Part shown: positions 50,286 to 59,409 of the stretch, piece after piece | Layout: every line of letters starts with the position of its first letter | Numbering within the stretch: position 1 is the first letter of the stretch | Assembly: GCA_002419055.1 (NCBI GenBank) | Contig: DIFI01000006.1 | Span: forward strand, 17,130-81,129 | DNA: 64,000 nucleotides | Direction: 5' to 3' | DNA from: Peptococcaceae bacterium UBA5752 | GTDB taxonomy: Bacteria > Bacillota > Dehalobacteriia > UBA4068 | The notes under the pieces: generated by a model | Told to the model about the DNA's origin: nothing | The model's database searches: none | Seen by the model: only the letters and a program-made list of their open reading frames with translations | Made by a program: the position numbers and the translations under genes

Positions 50286-50467
50286 TATCGTCAGTATTGC
50301 CGGAAAGTAAATTAATATGAGGCTGATATATAAATTGCCAGAACGTTAATGGAGTGTAATATTATTTTATTGATTACGGATACCTAAAAACAGTTTTAGA
50401 AGCAGTATTATTGGCAGTAAACGGAGAGTTGGTTAATGATCAGATAAGCTCTTTTCTAACGGTCGAT
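50286..50467 (+). other. Intergenic, no gene seen
   Basis: Spacer between the cysteine-repeat gene's promoter and the next terminator; only very short frames without ribosome sites. Confidence 0.4.
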
Positions 50468-50500
50468 AAAACCCGCAAAACAATAAGTTCTGCGGGTTTT
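50468..50500 (-). terminator. Terminator of the propeller-like gene
   Basis: Perfect 10-bp stem AAAACCCGCA / TGCGGGTTTT (50468-50477 with 50491-50500), 25 bp past the stop of the leftward gene. Confidence 0.85.
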
Positions 50501-50524
50501 GGATTTAATATTTTTGAAAACGTT

Positions 50525-51973
50525 TTAATTATCAGTAGTTAATTTCCATACTTCGCAACCTTGGAATGGATTTGCTGTGCCGATATAAAGACTCCCGTCT
50601 TGAGATGCCAGCAATGTCCTATTTCCATAGTTATATTTATTACAGAACCCGTTTTGACTGATAAAGCAATAGTGTTTACCGTCACTACTGGTAAGAAAAT
50701 CAAAACCATAGCCTTCCGGCAATAATTTAAGACTTTCCCAAAAACTCTTTAGCCATTCAAGAAAATTAAAGTTATCTAAACTAAAAATCTGAGCCAAAGC
50801 CGGGCTAGTATTTGCCTGGTTGATTCCCGCATTTCTCAAGAGCATTTCTATGTTTTGCAGATCTAAGTCTGCTATTTCTGTACCGAGCAGACCCCCTATG
50901 ATAGTTGCGGCAAGTATGGCATCATCCCAGGTTCCTATATATAGTTTTTCATTATAGCTTTTTATCTGCCAGCAATAAGCATTAAACATATTGCCAAAGC
51001 CTGAATCATATATTCCCTCGTTTCTGGTACCGGTTACAGGCTGCGTGGGAATCAAAGGCGCGCTGCCTACTATCACCTGCCAGTGATCGTCATCATTGAT
51101 TCTGATTAAATCAAACCCTTTGGGCGGCACAAGTGTTTTATTAGGGTCTACACTGACTATGCCTACCCAGATACCGGTGCCGACATAAACATGGTTTTTA
51201 AAAACCTCCATGCTCAGCGGCAGTTCGTTCAGGGCATCTCCGGCGCCTTTATCAACAACCATCTTCCAGCCCGAATTTGGCTCGACGCCTCTTGTTCGCC
51301 ATACTGCAAATCCGCCGGCCGGTGCTGTTCCTATGTACAGGTGATTATTAAAACTGACCATCGATTGGATCTCACCTGTCGGCCCTCCGGCGGGCATTGT
51401 AATAGCAGTCCAACCGGCCCTTGGGTTAGCGCTGCTGTATAAATATGTCTGCTGAGTTTCGTCCAAAGTCTTTGTAGCAGCCATATAGAGCATCCCCGCG
51501 TGTTCGATCATCGTTCTGGTGCTGAAGCCGCCGGGAATGCCTTGGTCAATAAACTCCCAATCAACACCGTTATTTGACCATAATAAGTATGATTCGCTGG
51601 TTATGGTGAACGCGCCGGCATATAGTCCGGTTTCACCCATGCTGTCTTCGAATCTTATCATAAAACGAAATCCCATTATTGACAAATCAGCGGGAGCTTT
51701 GTACACTCTTTCCCACCCACTACATCCGTTTTTATTATAACGCCAGATCTCAGCGTTATTATCCAGGTTTTCCGGCACCAAAATAGGCGGCGCTGGAATA
51801 CCAATTCCCTCATATACCTGATAAACAATATTTCTGCCGGTGCCGACATAAATATAGCTCCCTAGTTCCTCCATGCTCCAGGCATAGTTATTCTGCTTGG
51901 CATTGTCCAAGTTTTCCGAATCAAACCCATTGACTTGAGTAATTTTTTCATAATAATTATTAATAGTAGACAC
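50525..51973 (-). CDS. Beta-propeller-like protein, function unknown
   Basis: 482 residues without signal peptide or membrane helix. It has repeated segments of the type LYIGTxxxxxxxVWR: YIYVGTGRNIVYQVYEG, GLYAGAFTI, MLYMAATKT, HLYIGTAPAGGFAVWRT, HVYVGTGIWVG, KLYIGTWDDAILA and SLYIGTANPFQGCEVWKL, spaced 50-70 residues apart, which is the pattern of a six- or seven-bladed propeller. Trp-rich loops (GWERVY, GWTAITMP, GWKMVVDKG) occur in each blade. The GTG start abuts GGAGG, leaving no spacing, so the true start may be different. Terminators flank the gene, so it is monocistronic. Confidence 0.7.
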   Translation of the reverse strand: MSTINNYYEKITQVNGFDSENLDNAKQNNYAWSMEELGSYIYVGTGRNIVYQVYEGIGIPAPPILVPENLDNNAEIWRYNKNGCSGWERVYKAPADLSIMGFRFMIRFEDSMGETGLYAGAFTITSESYLLWSNNGVDWEFIDQGIPGGFSTRTMIEHAGMLYMAATKTLDETQQTYLYSSANPRAGWTAITMPAGGPTGEIQSMVSFNNHLYIGTAPAGGFAVWRTRGVEPNSGWKMVVDKGAGDALNELPLSMEVFKNHVYVGTGIWVGIVSVDPNKTLVPPKGFDLIRINDDDHWQVIVGSAPLIPTQPVTGTRNEGIYDSGFGNMFNAYCWQIKSYNEKLYIGTWDDAILAATIIGGLLGTEIADLDLQNIEMLLRNAGINQANTSPALAQIFSLDNFNFLEWLKSFWESLKLLPEGYGFDFLTSSDGKHYCFISQNGFCNKYNYGNRTLLASQDGSLYIGTANPFQGCEVWKLTTDN

Positions 51974-52080
51974 CCTCCATATAGTTGTTAGTGTTATTTA
52001 AAAAATACCACCTCAATATAGTATATGAAGCATCAGGACAAGATGTTTATTGGACTGCTCCGCTTGGTAAGTAATAAAAA

Positions 52081-52109
52081 AAATCCGTACTGTTATACAG
52101 TACGGATTT
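52081..52109 (-). terminator. Terminator of the DUF6179/DUF6323 operon
   Basis: 13-bp stem (52081-52093 with 52097-52109), 3-base loop, A-run and T-run on either side. Confidence 0.9.
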
Positions 52110-52119
52110 TTTTATATAT

Positions 52120-53043
52120 TTAAACTTCAACAGGTAAAGTCAAAAATATACCGCCAATGCCCGTTGGCAATGCAGCCATTATTCTCGGGTATAAATCAAA
52201 TGCTGTTTGCTTTAAATAATTTTGGGCAGATACGTTTGCTGTATTAGTCAGCTCGCATACTTCCTGAGCTGCCGCCGCCAGTCTATTAATGGCATCTGAT
52301 TTAGATAAATCAGCAAATATCTCTGTTATCACACAGCGGGTATCCGCAGAAATATCAAGCGCAAAAACATCTCGCCCGACAAGCGCCAGCCCTATGGCAT
52401 TTGTCGCAACAGGATCATAGAGATTGATTAGCAAGCCTCTATAATCACGGCAATAGCAATTGAGCAATAATTTTACTTTTTTACTATCAAAGCAACCGAT
52501 AAACCGATTTTCCACAAGCAACCGCTGCAGATAATCGTTGATATACTCGATACCGAGGAGTTGATCGGTAACAGGGTGACAAAGCTGATAGTCAATATCA
52601 GCCGGTATTTCATGAGCGAAATAACGGTGGTCATACCTTTTAAAAAACGCAGTAATGCCTTTTACTGTATCAACGTACGAAATGTTCTTAATCGCAGGCG
52701 CGGTATGCATTACTTCCAACAACAAAGTTTTGCCATAGGCAATTTTTTTCTCAATCTCAGCTTGACCGGCTCTGAGAATCTGCTGCAAATTATCATTGCT
52801 CAGCAGTTCGGATAAGCTGCAAATTTTTGCTTTGAGACAGATTTGCAATGTAAAACAAATTGAGTTGAACAGCTGCTCCGCAGTCTCTATCGGCACGGAG
52901 CTGCTGTCTGACATCGTATGTCTCTCGGTGCGTTGGCCAAGCAGCTGCCACAGCTTGATTTTGAGCAAAGTAATTTCTTCGTCACTCAGCGGCGTTTCGG
53001 CTACTAAGGCATCCGGTATTAATATGGATAAGTCGTTTGTCAT
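52120..53043 (-). CDS. DUF6179-type protein
   Basis: 307-residue cytosolic protein. It contains the segment LLGQRTERHTMSDSSSVPIETAEQLFNSICFTL near the N-terminus, which I associate from memory with the DUF6179 family of Clostridia; the C-terminal half (YINDYLQRLLVENRFIGCF, LPTGIGGIFLTLP) is also conserved there. No enzymatic motif was found. ATG start with AAGGAG 6 bp upstream. It begins 9 bp after the companion gene, and the two families usually occur together, so they probably act as a pair. Confidence 0.65.
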   Translation of the reverse strand: MTNDLSILIPDALVAETPLSDEEITLLKIKLWQLLGQRTERHTMSDSSSVPIETAEQLFNSICFTLQICLKAKICSLSELLSNDNLQQILRAGQAEIEKKIAYGKTLLLEVMHTAPAIKNISYVDTVKGITAFFKRYDHRYFAHEIPADIDYQLCHPVTDQLLGIEYINDYLQRLLVENRFIGCFDSKKVKLLLNCYCRDYRGLLINLYDPVATNAIGLALVGRDVFALDISADTRCVITEIFADLSKSDAINRLAAAAQEVCELTNTANVSAQNYLKQTAFDLYPRIMAALPTGIGGIFLTLPVEV

Positions 53044-53052
53044 TGCTTCTCC

Positions 53053-53523
53053 TTAAAATGGCCGCCCGTAACGATCAATTTCATCAACATCATAACCGTA
53101 GCGGGTATTGCGACAGAGTTCTTCCAATGTAGTGTTGCTCAAATATTCCAGCGAACCCTGGCAGACACCGTCAAAGCGGTTCTTCATAAATCCTATCAGC
53201 TCATCGTCGGATATCATCTCCATTGACTCATTCTTGAAATAATAAAAGGAATCCTGAAGCTCCAGTATGGTATCTGGATAATTTTGCTGAGTGATATACG
53301 GTGAGCTGCAAAAGGCTGTTAAAAGCTTCTTTAAGATACCCTGACCGAATTCAACGCGTCCGGTGTCCTTGAGCGCGGAAAACCGCCTTTCGGTCAGCTC
53401 ATATATCTGCTGCTCGGAAAGGTACAAGTCATAGCACACTGTGAGTTCGTTGCATTCCCGCAGCTCGGCCATAGCTTGTTTTTTCTGCATATCTACAACG
53501 GCAAGAGCAAAACCGTCATCCAT
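53053..53523 (-). CDS. DUF6323-type protein
   Basis: 156-residue protein with the pattern LTERRFSALKDTGRVEFGQGILKKLLTAFCSSPYITQQNYPDTILELQDSFYYFKNESMEMISDDELIGFMKNRFDGVCQGSLEYL, recalled as the DUF6323 family, found beside DUF6179 genes. All-helical, acidic, no signal peptide, no motif of known function. GAGGTG is 7 bp before the ATG. First gene of the two-gene operon. Confidence 0.65.
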   Translation of the reverse strand: MDDGFALAVVDMQKKQAMAELRECNELTVCYDLYLSEQQIYELTERRFSALKDTGRVEFGQGILKKLLTAFCSSPYITQQNYPDTILELQDSFYYFKNESMEMISDDELIGFMKNRFDGVCQGSLEYLSNTTLEELCRNTRYGYDVDEIDRYGRPF

Positions 53524-53613
53524 TATTTTTCACCTCTATAACTTAGTGTAACCTTATTTAGAATGTATTACAAGACTTGTAATTTGACCCGATTTGTGGT
53601 AATATAATATTGT

Positions 53614-53663
53614 AAAAAAAGCTCGCAAAGTAGGTTGAAGTACCTGCTTTGCGGGCTTTTTTT
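53614..53663 (-). terminator. Terminator beyond the truncated oxidoreductase frame
   Basis: Long hairpin, 53614-53634 with 53642-53663 and a few mismatches, outer A7/T7 tracts. No rightward gene ends here; leftward it follows the short frame at 53676-53732. Confidence 0.85.
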
Positions 53664-53675
53664 ATTACCCAAGAT

Positions 53676-53732
53676 TTATTTATATTTTCCGGAGATACCG
53701 CCGCCGACAATGGCGATTTTTATCTTTTCCAT
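53676..53732 (-). pseudogene. Truncated FAD/NAD-binding protein, 18 codons left
   Basis: The minus strand has AAGGAG eight bases before an ATG that opens MEKIKIAIVGGGISGKYK then TAA. IAIVGGGISG is the first beta strand and glycine loop of a Rossmann FAD-binding domain. A terminator follows 13 bp after the stop, and TGTTATACT upstream reads as an extended -10. The arrangement looks like an oxidoreductase gene whose body was deleted, leaving its start and terminator. Confidence 0.5.
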
Positions 53733-53908
53733 TTACGCATCTCCTTAACCTTAAATCAAATGTTTCGGATTGATAATTTAGTATAACACATTAGCAATCC
53801 GGGTATAAATAGCATTATTAAATCAATGAAACTTACTGGCTTTTTTAACATAACGGATAATACATATATCCGTTAATTGTGATTGTCTAAATTAAGGGAG
53901 GTAGTACA

Positions 53909-55858
53909 ATGCACTTTGAAAACACTTTCAATCCGATGATGATTGGTAACATGTGGGTCCGCAATCGACTTGTCGTACCGGCTATGGACTCCGCCATGTT
54001 TGAAGATGATGGTTCTGTCAGCCAACGCACCTGTGATTATTACGGCAAACGTGCAGACGGTGGTTACGGAATGGTGATTATTGAAATATCTTCTATTGAC
54101 AGCAAAGGCATCGGCATGCCCGGAGAACCGCGTCTGTATAAAGATAACTATATTCCCGGTCTTGCTAAACTGGCCAACCGAATCCATCAGGGCGGTGCGC
54201 GCGCTTTGGTACAGCTGCACCATGCAGGCCGTGAAACAAACTCATCAATGATCGGCGGTCAGCAGGCAGTCGCTCCATCATCAATACCTTCCACAGTTTA
54301 CCGCGAACAAGTTCACGAAATGACCACCGAAGAAGTATATCAAATGATAGAAGATTATATCTCGGCGGCCGAACGCTGCTTCATCGCCGGTTTTGACGGC
54401 GTGGAAATACACGCGGCACACGGATATATGGGATTGCAATTTTTCAGTCCGCGTACCAATAAGCGTATTGATGAATTTGGCGGCGATTATGATGGTCGCG
54501 CGCGCTTCCTCAGACTAATCGTTGAAGGTATCAGAGATTTATGCGGTCCTGATTTCGCTATTATCGTCAGGATTGATTCTATAGAAGGCCGCGTTGGCGG
54601 TATGAGAGAAAATGACGCTGTTGTACTGGCGAGATTGCTTGAAGAGTATGGTGCCGATGCTATTAATGTTTCCGCCGGAACCTATTCAGCATGGGACGTT
54701 ATTGTACCGCCACCTGCCACAACTGCCGGCTGGAACTGGCACGCCGCACGCCGCATCAAAGAATCAGTTGATATTCCGGTAATGGTTGTGGGGCGTTTTA
54801 CCAGCCCCTTTGTAATTGAGCAGACCATAGAACGCGGTGACGCCGATTTTGTTTGTACCGGACGTCAATCGATTACCGACCCGGAATTTCCCAATAAGAT
54901 GATGTCAGGAGCGGTAGAGGACATTATTCCCTGCATTTCCTGCACTCAACGTTGCATGAGCTTTAACGATCACTCTACACTACAGGAAGGTGACTGGGGT
55001 ATTTCGTGTATGCTCAATCCATTAAGCAACAACAGAGCTGATGTCCGTTACGGCCCCGCCGCAAAACGCAAAAGAGTCATGGTAATCGGCGCCGGCGTCG
55101 CAGGCATGGAAGCTGCCCAAATAGCCGCCGACCGTGGGCATGACGTAACCATCTTTGAGAAAAACGAGCCAAACAGAGTTGGCGGCCAGTTTTTGATAGC
55201 CTCATATCCCCCTTATAAGCAGGAATTGATACGTGCTATCCGCTACTACAAGCATATATGTGATAAGAATGGCGTTGCTTTCCGTTTTAAAACTGAAGTT
55301 ACTACTGAACTGATCAACAAAGAGGCGCCAGATGTTTTGATCATCGCCACCGGCGCAACCCCTATTATACCGGAGATTAACGGAATATATAATGCCAAAG
55401 TTGTACAGGCCAATGATGTTCTATTAGGCAATGTAATACTTGGCAGCAGTGCACTGGTAATCGGCGGCGGTCTTGTCGGTGCCGAAACCGCCGAGTTTTG
55501 CCATGATTACTGCGAACAGGTTGCGATCGTGGAAATGCTTGACGATATTGCTCCGGAACTGTATATGACTGTTCGCATCGATATGTTGAGGCGGTTTAAA
55601 AGAGAAGGAATAGATATCTTTACCAAAACCAAAGTGCTGAAAATCGAAGATGATACAGTCTATGCAGAACGTGACGGCAAGCAAGTCTTATTCAAGGAAT
55701 ATGATAATATTGTACTCGCCGTCGGTTCTAAGGCCTATCAACCTTTTACTGACACTGATAGTCTGGCCAAAGAGATCTATGTCATAGGCGACGCTAAAAA
55801 GGCCCGTACCGCTGTTGAGGCAATCTATGAGGCCGCACGCATCGCAATGAAGATTTAA
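53909..55858 (+). CDS. NADH:flavin oxidoreductase, 2,4-dienoyl-CoA reductase / enoate reductase type
   Basis: 649 residues with the FMN/[4Fe-4S]/FAD layout of enoate reductase, 2,4-dienoyl-CoA reductase FadH and bile-acid BaiCD/BaiH enzymes. An Old Yellow Enzyme TIM barrel (1-~335: NPMMIGNMWVRNRLVVPAM, VQLHHAGRE, GFDGVEIHAAHGYMGLQFFSPRTNKR, the proton-donor region) is followed by cluster cysteines C342, C345, C349 and C367, then an FAD/NAD domain (VMVIGAGVAGMEAA, ATGATP, ALVIGGGLVGAETAEF). It should reduce a C=C bond of an enoate or enoyl-CoA with NADH. GGGAGG is 8 bp before the ATG. Followed by the NTF2-like gene. Confidence 0.92.
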   Translation: MHFENTFNPMMIGNMWVRNRLVVPAMDSAMFEDDGSVSQRTCDYYGKRADGGYGMVIIEISSIDSKGIGMPGEPRLYKDNYIPGLAKLANRIHQGGARALVQLHHAGRETNSSMIGGQQAVAPSSIPSTVYREQVHEMTTEEVYQMIEDYISAAERCFIAGFDGVEIHAAHGYMGLQFFSPRTNKRIDEFGGDYDGRARFLRLIVEGIRDLCGPDFAIIVRIDSIEGRVGGMRENDAVVLARLLEEYGADAINVSAGTYSAWDVIVPPPATTAGWNWHAARRIKESVDIPVMVVGRFTSPFVIEQTIERGDADFVCTGRQSITDPEFPNKMMSGAVEDIIPCISCTQRCMSFNDHSTLQEGDWGISCMLNPLSNNRADVRYGPAAKRKRVMVIGAGVAGMEAAQIAADRGHDVTIFEKNEPNRVGGQFLIASYPPYKQELIRAIRYYKHICDKNGVAFRFKTEVTTELINKEAPDVLIIATGATPIIPEINGIYNAKVVQANDVLLGNVILGSSALVIGGGLVGAETAEFCHDYCEQVAIVEMLDDIAPELYMTVRIDMLRRFKREGIDIFTKTKVLKIEDDTVYAERDGKQVLFKEYDNIVLAVGSKAYQPFTDTDSLAKEIYVIGDAKKARTAVEAIYEAARIAMKI

Positions 55859-55885
55859 TAGTGAAGATAAATAAAGGAGATAATT

Positions 55886-56206
55886 ATGATCTTAGAAGAC
55901 TATACAAAATACCTCAGTGAAGGAAACGCCGATGGCGTAGTATCACTGTTTACGGAAAATTGTCATTTCAATGATGGCGGGGCGCGTACAATCAATGTGC
56001 CTGATTTGATTGCCGACGGTAAAGATGTACTACGTGATTCGTTAAAAGCAGTTTTTGGTCAGTATAAAGTAAAGGCTGAAATAGTCAAGCTTAATCCAAA
56101 TTCAATGGAGTACGATGTTATTTTAGGTGATACCAAGTTGCCCTGTATTGGATGCGCCACATTGAAAGATGGTTTGATAGACGAATATATTGTCAGACCG
56201 CGTTAA
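55886..56206 (+). CDS. NTF2/SnoaL-like small protein
   Basis: 106-residue protein with NTF2-like cone-fold pattern: an N-terminal helix (ILEDYTKYLSEGNADGVVSLFTENCHFND), the central VLRDSLKAVFGQYKVKAEIVKLNPNSMEYDVIL and a last strand. Such proteins are isomerases, dehydratases or ligand-binding subunits; bile acid BaiE has this fold, but the length and motifs here do not allow assignment. AAAGGAG is 7 bp before the ATG. It lies 27 bp after the flavoenzyme, with a terminator behind it, forming a two-gene unit. Confidence 0.75.
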   Translation: MILEDYTKYLSEGNADGVVSLFTENCHFNDGGARTINVPDLIADGKDVLRDSLKAVFGQYKVKAEIVKLNPNSMEYDVILGDTKLPCIGCATLKDGLIDEYIVRPR

Positions 56207-56222
56207 TCTTAAAAAACAATTT

Positions 56223-56244
56223 AAGGACCCTTAATAGGGTCCTT
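56223..56244 (+). terminator. Bidirectional terminator
   Basis: 8-bp stem AAGGACCC / GGGTCCTT (56223-56230 with 56237-56244) plus outer TT/A pairs; sits between the convergent NTF2-like and activase genes. Confidence 0.82.
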
Positions 56245-56249
56245 ATTTA

Positions 56250-57905
56250 TTATTTAACTTTATCTAACGCTATTAAAGCTGCTCCTAGGGCACCGCAAAG
56301 CTCCGGCTCATCTGGTATAATCAACTTTTCCCTCAGTTTTTTCTCCAGTTCCTGTACAACGCCCGCATTATGAGCGACGCCGCCGGTTATCATATAAGCC
56401 GGAACCCCCCCGGCTCTGCCAACCAGTGCCGCAGTCTTCAAGGCCACAGATTTATGAAGCCCATGCACTATATCGGCTGCCGTACGATTGTCGGCAATCA
56501 GCGAGACGACTTCGGATTCGGCAAATACGGTGCAGATGCTGGAAATGGTCAAATCATCCTTCCAGCCCAACCCGACGGAGCTCATCTCGGCTACGTCCAT
56601 TTCCAGCGTCGTGGCCATCAGCTCCAAAAATCGCCCCGTACCGGCTGCGCATTTATCATTCATCACAAAATTGCTGACGCTGCCGTCATCGGCAAGCCCT
56701 ATGACTTTGCTGTCCTGTCCGCCGATATCGATAACAGTTCTGACATCACTGTTTTGGTGGCGGGCGCCCCGGGCATGACAGGTAATCTCGGTAACTGTCT
56801 GATCTGCGCTTAGTACGGCGTTACGTCCGTAGCCTGTGGCAACCAGATAATCAAGCTGTTCTTTATCAATTCCCAGTTGCTCCTTGACAGCCGCAAACGC
56901 TTTATTCGCACCAACGGCAGCCCGCGGACCGGTTCTGACCGTCACGCCGCCGATAAAGCTGCCGTCGGCCGCAAGCACTACCATATTGGTAGTAGTGGAA
57001 CCGCTATCGATTCCGGCAACATAGCCGCCTGCGCTGCCTTTTTTCTTATCTCCAGCTTGCTGTGCAAAGGCGGCATTTTCGGCAAAAGCGCCGAGGCGCG
57101 TAGACAGTTGACCACCCGTCACCGGCAGATAATCCGATTCTATCTTTAATATTGGCAATTTTGTCTCCTTTCGCAGAGCATCATACTCGAAGGCATAGTA
57201 GTCGCAAAACTTAACCGTATTGTAGATTATGCCACTTAAACCCGGCAAATTATAGAGCGCCTTACGGCCCGAAACGTCGTGCATACGCATACAGGGCGTC
57301 AGCGAGAGCAATTCTGAAGCGTACCAGTCCATCAGCGCATCGAAATCATCAATGTCTTGCGTCGGCGCACCGAGCAACCTTGTACCGGCGCAAGTCAGAT
57401 CGGCAACAGGTAATGGCAGCTGCGCGGAGATCTCCGCTAAAAGGCTGTCGCTGACTCTGCCGCCTGCCACCGCAATGAAATTTTCCTGAGGTAACAGTTT
57501 CGGGGTAACCGGAAAAGCCGCTTTGAATTTATCAGAGTCGAAAACTGTGTTTTTAAACTTACTATATTCCTCCACCAGCCTGAACAGCTCTTTTTTAAAT
57601 ATGTTTTGGGCGCAGCCGCCCACTTTATGCGGTAAATCCAACAGAAAGATAAAATCCAGATCACCGTTGTTCTTTAATATACCGTAGGCGCTGCGCATCG
57701 AGTCACAGCAATTAACCAGCACTACCTCGCGCAAGCCTTTATCGCGGCAATTCTGCAGGAAGGCTTGCACATGACAGCAGATAGAGCCATGCGCAACGCG
57801 TTGGGCATAGCCGAAATCGTCGGCGGCGCTGTTCCAAAAGAATGGTTCTGCACCGAGGGCGCAAAGAAGCTCAACAGGGGTATATTTGCAATTCCAGGCA
57901 ATCAT
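56250..57905 (-). CDS. 2-hydroxyacyl-CoA dehydratase subunit fused to activase (HgdB-like + HgdC)
   Basis: 551 residues in two parts. The first ~285 match the D-component of 2-hydroxyacyl-CoA dehydratases (CDSMRSAYGILKNNGDLDFIFLLDLPHK, SDSLLAEISAQLPLPVADLTC). The last ~260 are a complete ASKHA activase: AGIDSGSTTTNMVVL, IDIGGQDSK, KCAAGTGRFLELMA (cluster-binding cysteine), AESEVVSLIA with EXC-type region, and MITGGVAHN. In known systems activase (HgdC) and dehydratase subunits are separate; here one is joined to the activase. AAAGGA is 9 bp before the ATG, and it starts 2 bp after the stop of the companion dehydratase gene. Confidence 0.87.
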   Translation of the reverse strand: MIAWNCKYTPVELLCALGAEPFFWNSAADDFGYAQRVAHGSICCHVQAFLQNCRDKGLREVVLVNCCDSMRSAYGILKNNGDLDFIFLLDLPHKVGGCAQNIFKKELFRLVEEYSKFKNTVFDSDKFKAAFPVTPKLLPQENFIAVAGGRVSDSLLAEISAQLPLPVADLTCAGTRLLGAPTQDIDDFDALMDWYASELLSLTPCMRMHDVSGRKALYNLPGLSGIIYNTVKFCDYYAFEYDALRKETKLPILKIESDYLPVTGGQLSTRLGAFAENAAFAQQAGDKKKGSAGGYVAGIDSGSTTTNMVVLAADGSFIGGVTVRTGPRAAVGANKAFAAVKEQLGIDKEQLDYLVATGYGRNAVLSADQTVTEITCHARGARHQNSDVRTVIDIGGQDSKVIGLADDGSVSNFVMNDKCAAGTGRFLELMATTLEMDVAEMSSVGLGWKDDLTISSICTVFAESEVVSLIADNRTAADIVHGLHKSVALKTAALVGRAGGVPAYMITGGVAHNAGVVQELEKKLREKLIIPDEPELCGALGAALIALDKVK

Positions 57906-57907
57906 GC

Positions 57908-59191
57908 TTATTTGTCCTTTCCGGTGCTGTGTTCAAGCTGTTCCAAAAATGCCTGCAGCCTGACAGCGGCCCTGCCGTCGCCGCTGCGGCCTCGGTCGCA
58001 GCCGTCGCCGTCCAAGACCAGCGTCGGCAGCCCGCGCTGCTCAAAATAGGTTTTAGCATACTGCGATCCGCCCAGCGTATGACGGCAGCCCCAATGACAA
58101 AAGTAAACTATCCCGTCAGCATTGAGCTTATCTGCGTATTGATACGAATTCTCTATCCGTTTTTCGATAGTGCCGTTGAAACTCGATTCAAGTATCCGCC
58201 GCGCCATCGACTGATATGGTTTATCTGGGTCAACGTCCAAAAGTGCTGCAGTGTTGAGATCACTGCCGACTATATCGACATTTCCGGTATAATCAAGCAG
58301 TTGCCGCAACGGCCCGTTGACATTTGGCAAAACATGGACCCAAAACAGTCTTGGACCGCGCTTGCCTTCAGGCAGACGCGCCACATCGGCAGCCAGCATC
58401 GACATATATTTTGCCGTCTCGCGCCGACCAAGAAGTATCTGAGTCGCCAAAATATCCATCATCTCAGAAGTCATGCAATTGTCAATATATCTTGTAGCCC
58501 GCGCATCGAGATAAGCCCGGTAACTCTGCGTTGCTTGCTGTGTCCAGAGCATTCTTTGACGCAGAGTGTCATCATCCAGCTTTTTGCCGGTATGCTGCTC
58601 TATGAAGTCAGTCATCTCGCGCAGTTGGTCGGCAACATATTGGAGATTATCGGCTGTCGGCTTATCCGGTACATCGACGACATACTGGGGTATGTCGTAA
58701 TACTCGGCGATACGGCGGAAGGAAAGTTGGTTGGTATCGCAAGCGTAGGTCGTGTTCAATATCAAGGCCGGTCGCGGCAGCACGCCTGCCTCAATGCAGC
58801 CGATTAAAATGCGGTGGTAGGAGCAGAGCGTTTCCGGTATACCGTTGCGCTCGGCTATCTCAATAAAATAGTCCGCTGCAGCAGCTCCGGTTAGATAACA
58901 GGATAGTCCCTCGGCAACCACAGCCTCTATACCCATCGCGTGAAGCACCTGACAGGGCAAGAAAATGCTGACAAGTGCCGTTGTGCCTTTTTGTCCGAAA
59001 CCGCGGCAAATGCTGTTGGCAGTCATATTATAGAGATACCTTCTCGCCGGCAACAGTGGCCTGCTTGGTGCTATTCTGGATTTTGTACCCTCAAATTTGT
59101 ATACAGATTTGAGGAGATCGCGAACAACACCAGGATGCTCCGGCGCTAATTTATATATCATTTTCCCGAATGTTTCAACGGTATTTTTCAT
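57908..59191 (-). CDS. 2-hydroxyacyl-CoA dehydratase family protein, HgdB-like
   Basis: D-component-like subunit that binds a [4Fe-4S] cluster and dehydrates (R)-2-hydroxyacyl-CoA to an enoyl-CoA through a ketyl radical. Segments ALVSIFLPCQVLHAMGIEAVVAEGLSCY, PETLCSYHRILIGCIEAGVLPRP, TYACDTNQL and IVYFCHWGCRHTLGGS carry the conserved cysteines. The C-terminus ends LVLDGDGCDRGRSGDGRAAVRLQAFLEQL, like the final cluster-binding segment. Start at ATG 59191 or GTG 59203; neither has a strong ribosome site. Operon with the following fusion gene, presumably forming the dehydratase complex. Confidence 0.88.
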   Translation of the reverse strand: MKNTVETFGKMIYKLAPEHPGVVRDLLKSVYKFEGTKSRIAPSRPLLPARRYLYNMTANSICRGFGQKGTTALVSIFLPCQVLHAMGIEAVVAEGLSCYLTGAAAADYFIEIAERNGIPETLCSYHRILIGCIEAGVLPRPALILNTTYACDTNQLSFRRIAEYYDIPQYVVDVPDKPTADNLQYVADQLREMTDFIEQHTGKKLDDDTLRQRMLWTQQATQSYRAYLDARATRYIDNCMTSEMMDILATQILLGRRETAKYMSMLAADVARLPEGKRGPRLFWVHVLPNVNGPLRQLLDYTGNVDIVGSDLNTAALLDVDPDKPYQSMARRILESSFNGTIEKRIENSYQYADKLNADGIVYFCHWGCRHTLGGSQYAKTYFEQRGLPTLVLDGDGCDRGRSGDGRAAVRLQAFLEQLEHSTGKDK

Positions 59192-59409
59192 TATTAAGCT
59201 CACTGTTTTAAAAAATTATTATTATAACATTATATCACATGATTTTTATTGCTGATAGACAGGGTATAAAACAATGAAGCAAATTATTTCCGGTTTTGTT
59301 TTCACAAACTAAGTATTGCATAATAGCATAATATTTGCATTACATACAACTAAAGCATATAATATGATTATTAAATTACCTGCTAAAACAAGAAGAGGCG
59401 AATAAATTA

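Noticed and set aside
57842..58807. 321-codon open frame on the plus strand
   Set aside because: Lies antisense to the well-supported HgdB-like gene, has no ribosome site, and its product is low in family-like features; a by-product of codon bias in the real gene.
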